A stretch of DNA of 22,211 nucleotides. Origin: a virus. Positions 20,410 to 22,211 of the stretch are shown piece after piece. Each line of letters opens with the position of its first letter. Positions within the stretch are counted from its first letter, which is position 1. The notes under the pieces were generated by a model that had not been told where the DNA came from, ran no database searches, and was given only the letters and a program-made list of their open reading frames with translations. The position numbers were made by a program, and so were the translations under genes. The DNA lies in the IMG/VR virus record IMGVR_UViG_3300032006_001002, positions 1-22,211 of that record, one strand, 5' to 3'.

Positions 20410-20617
20410 TGAGATTGCAGAAATTGCAGCAGTGGTTCCTGGTGAACCAGATTGCAAATTAGTAAATCCATTTGCAATTAAAGAAGATCAAACTTTAGAA
20501 CCTTGGTTGCTTAATGTGACTAAGGATGATATATTCATGATTAGTTCTGATAAGATACTTACTCTTGCAGAACCAACCCCTACCTTACTTGAAAAATACA
20601 TCGATCTTACTAAATGA
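20357..20617 (+). CDS. LSm-like small protein C, overlapping the previous gene by 53 nt
   Basis: An 86-residue protein. Despite the long overlap with the preceding gene, the ATG at 20357 is supported. The first residues (IVKLIHLTTNQILISEIAEI) supply the first strand-turn-strand unit that the two relatives have, and no later ATG would keep it. The rest shows LVNPFAIKED, LEPWLLNVTKDDIFMISSDK and LTLAEPTPTLLEKY, close to the 875-1291 protein (VEPWLKTTREDMFIINMDN). Its stop overlaps the gene 43 ATG (ATGA), so it is translationally coupled to the DNA polymerase. Confidence 0.8.
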   Translation: MDQIVKLIHLTTNQILISEIAEIAAVVPGEPDCKLVNPFAIKEDQTLEPWLLNVTKDDIFMISSDKILTLAEPTPTLLEKYIDLTK

Positions 20618-22211
20618 AATTCTATACCAACGTCCAATTAATCGGGAACCAGTTTCTGGTACGAGGAGTTGAGAATGGTAGAAGGTATGAACATCGTGAT
20701 GAGTTTTTCCCTACTCTATTTGTTAAGTCCAAAAAGAATACTAAATACAAAACGTTAAATGGAGAAGCAGTTGAAGCAATTCATCCAGGCACGGTACGCG
20801 ACTGTCGTGAGTTCTATAAGAAGTATGATGATATTGAGAACTTTGAGATATATGGGAATGACAGATACATATACCAATATATTTCAGAGAAATATCCAGA
20901 GGATGAAATCAAGTTTGACATATCTCAAATTAAACTTGTTACTTTGGATATTGAGGTTGCGTCTGAGCAAGGTTTCCCAGACGTTGAATCATGTTCAGAA
21001 GAGATTCTGGCAATCACAATACAGGACTATACAACTAAGCAGATCGTTACTTGGGGAAGTAAACCCTTTCAGAATAATCGGAAGGATGTAACTTATCATC
21101 ATTGCCCCACTGAGTATGAATTACTCACATCGTTTATAAATTATTGGATGGAAGATGTTCCTGATGTGATTACAGGTTGGAACATACAACTTTATGATAT
21201 ACCTTATATTGCTCGTAGGATTGATAGGATTCTAGGTGAGAAGTTGATGAAAAGACTTTCTCCTTGGGGACTTGTATCAGAGGGAGAAACATTTATTAAG
21301 GGACGTAAGCATATAACATTTGATGTTGGTGGTGTTTGTCAGTTAGATTATCTTGATCTCTATAAGAAGTTTACTTATAAGGCACAGGAATCTTATAGGT
21401 TGGATTATATTGCACAGGTAGAACTAGGACAAAAGAAGTTAGATCACTCGGAGTTTGATACTTTTAAGGACTTCTACACAAAAGGTTGGCAGAAGTATAT
21501 TGAGTATAATATAATTGACGTTGAACTTGTTGACCGTCTTGAAGGTAAGATGAAGCTTATTGAGCTTGCTCTTACTATGGCATATGAAGCTAAGGTTAAT
21601 TATAATGATGTGTTCTATCAAGTGCGGATGTGGGACACTATCATCTATAACTATTTGAAGAGGAGGAACATAGTTATTCCCCCTAAGAATAGATCAGCAA
21701 AAAACGAAAAGTATGCAGGTGCTTATGTCAAGGAACCGATTCCAGGAAAGTATGATTGGGTGGTTAGTTTTGACCTCAACAGTCTGTATCCTCATCTTAT
21801 TATGCAATATAATATCAGTCCAGAGACCATCAGGGAAACTCGACATCCCAGTACGAGCGTTGAAAGGATCTTAAATCAGGAGTGTAAATTTGATGGAGAT
21901 TATGCAGTTTGTGCGAATGGAGCACAGTATAGGAAAGATGTGCGTGGGTTCCTTCCTGAACTTATGGACAAGATGTATGGGGATCGTGTTGTCTTCAAGA
22001 AGAAGATGTTACAGGCAAAACAAGAGTATGAAAAGAATCCGTCAAACGCACTTACCAAAGAGATTGCTAGGTGTAACAATATCCAGATGGCGAAGAAGAT
22101 TGCCCTTAATAGTGCTTATGGTGCTATCGGCAATCAGTACTTCAGGTATTACAAACTTGCTAATGCAGAAGCCATTACTTTGTCTGGACAAGTATCCATA
22201 CGTTGGATAGA
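20614..22211 (+). CDS. 43: DNA polymerase gp43, N-terminal 532 residues (3' end outside window)
   Basis: A family B replicative polymerase with proofreading. The frame is open from the ATG (on the previous stop, ATGA) to the window end. Exonuclease motifs are TLDIEVA with D112 and E114 (the same numbers as in T4), ITGWNIQLYDIPYI, and YIEYNIIDVELVDRL. Polymerase motif A is SFDLNSLYPHLIMQYN with D387, and motif B is KIALNSAYGAIGNQ beginning at K495. The N terminus MKFYTNVQLIGNQFLVRG is typical of cyanophage gp43. No intein, intron or frameshift is visible up to the cut. Motif C (DTDS) and the C-terminal clamp-binding tail lie beyond the window. With gp45 and gp44/62 in the same window, most of the replisome core is present. 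Confidence 0.97.
   Translation, partial: MKFYTNVQLIGNQFLVRGVENGRRYEHRDEFFPTLFVKSKKNTKYKTLNGEAVEAIHPGTVRDCREFYKKYDDIENFEIYGNDRYIYQYISEKYPEDEIKFDISQIKLVTLDIEVASEQGFPDVESCSEEILAITIQDYTTKQIVTWGSKPFQNNRKDVTYHHCPTEYELLTSFINYWMEDVPDVITGWNIQLYDIPYIARRIDRILGEKLMKRLSPWGLVSEGETFIKGRKHITFDVGGVCQLDYLDLYKKFTYKAQESYRLDYIAQVELGQKKLDHSEFDTFKDFYTKGWQKYIEYNIIDVELVDRLEGKMKLIELALTMAYEAKVNYNDVFYQVRMWDTIIYNYLKRRNIVIPPKNRSAKNEKYAGAYVKEPIPGKYDWVVSFDLNSLYPHLIMQYNISPETIRETRHPSTSVERILNQECKFDGDYAVCANGAQYRKDVRGFLPELMDKMYGDRVVFKKKMLQAKQEYEKNPSNALTKEIARCNNIQMAKKIALNSAYGAIGNQYFRYYKLANAEAITLSGQVSIRWI

Noticed and set aside
20759-22210. Plus-strand frames of 110 and 106 codons over gene 43
   Set aside because: They are shadow frames; the gene 43 frame shows exonuclease and polymerase motifs through the same region.
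1-22211. CRISPR arrays, insertion sequences, inteins, homing endonucleases, attachment sites
   Set aside because: None was seen. There are no regularly spaced repeats, no transposase or endonuclease motifs, and the visible polymerase and core genes are uninterrupted.

Overview
The window looks like part of the genome of a T4-like myovirus of marine picocyanobacteria (Synechococcus or Prochlorococcus). It is AT-rich and tightly packed. All recognised genes lie on the + strand, and many stop/start codons overlap as ATGA or TAATG. The T4 replication and recombination genes appear in a cyanophage order: uvsW, 55, 47, 46 on the left, then cobS, 45, 44, 62, regA, hsp20 and 43 on the right. Several small proteins resemble families known mainly from cyanobacteria and plastids (PsbN, DUF3110, DUF2997, DUF1257/Ycf35), which fits a cyanobacterial host.

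Layout. 1-1291: the 3' part of the UvsW helicase and a small LSm-like protein. 1292-1394: a good sigma70-type promoter. 1395-4933: late sigma factor gp55, then the gp47/gp46 SbcCD-like nuclease with a DUF3110-like protein between its subunits. 4930-5753: a 2OG-Fe(II) oxygenase and a tiny basic ORF ending in a terminator. 5749-6667: a T4-type late promoter, a trimmed AsnRS-like class II synthetase domain, and a tRNA gene 9 nt after it. 6668-7062: two hairpins, a small twin-CX3C ORF and a terminator. 7093-9312: a large HEXXH/VWA (CobT-like) protein. 9309-12233: a conserved phage protein, two more oxygenases, small ORFs and a Lys-rich protein with a T4-like capsid-targeting N terminus. 12247-14888: terminator, CobS-like AAA+ ATPase, a DUF3310 protein and the gp45 sliding clamp. 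14900-18707: a fourth oxygenase, gp44, two small membrane proteins (one PsbN-like), a small ORF, a Dam methylase, gp62 and RegA. 18714-20617: terminator, late promoter, Hsp20, terminator, late promoter, a His-rich peptide, the DUF2997/DUF1257 pair and two LSm-like proteins. 20614 to the end: gp43 DNA polymerase, cut by the window edge.

How they work together. gp43, gp44/62 and gp45 form the replisome core. gp46/47 and UvsW handle recombination and fork repair, RegA controls translation, and gp55 recruits RNA polymerase to TATAAATA late promoters. Exact copies of that octamer lie upstream of the AsnRS-like gene, hsp20 and the His-rich peptide. The CobS-like ATPase and the HEXXH/VWA protein resemble a MoxR/VWA pair.

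The most unusual item is the AsnRS-like catalytic domain, which lacks an anticodon-binding domain, next to a tRNA. That tRNA has a Leu-like, long-variable-arm body but carries asparagine identity features (anticodon GUU, U1-A72, G73). The next most notable items are three diverged LSm-like proteins, the overlapping DUF2997/DUF1257 genes, and the shared 11-mer plus terminator in front of both members of the CobS/CobT-like pair. All family names come from reading the translations; no database search was run.
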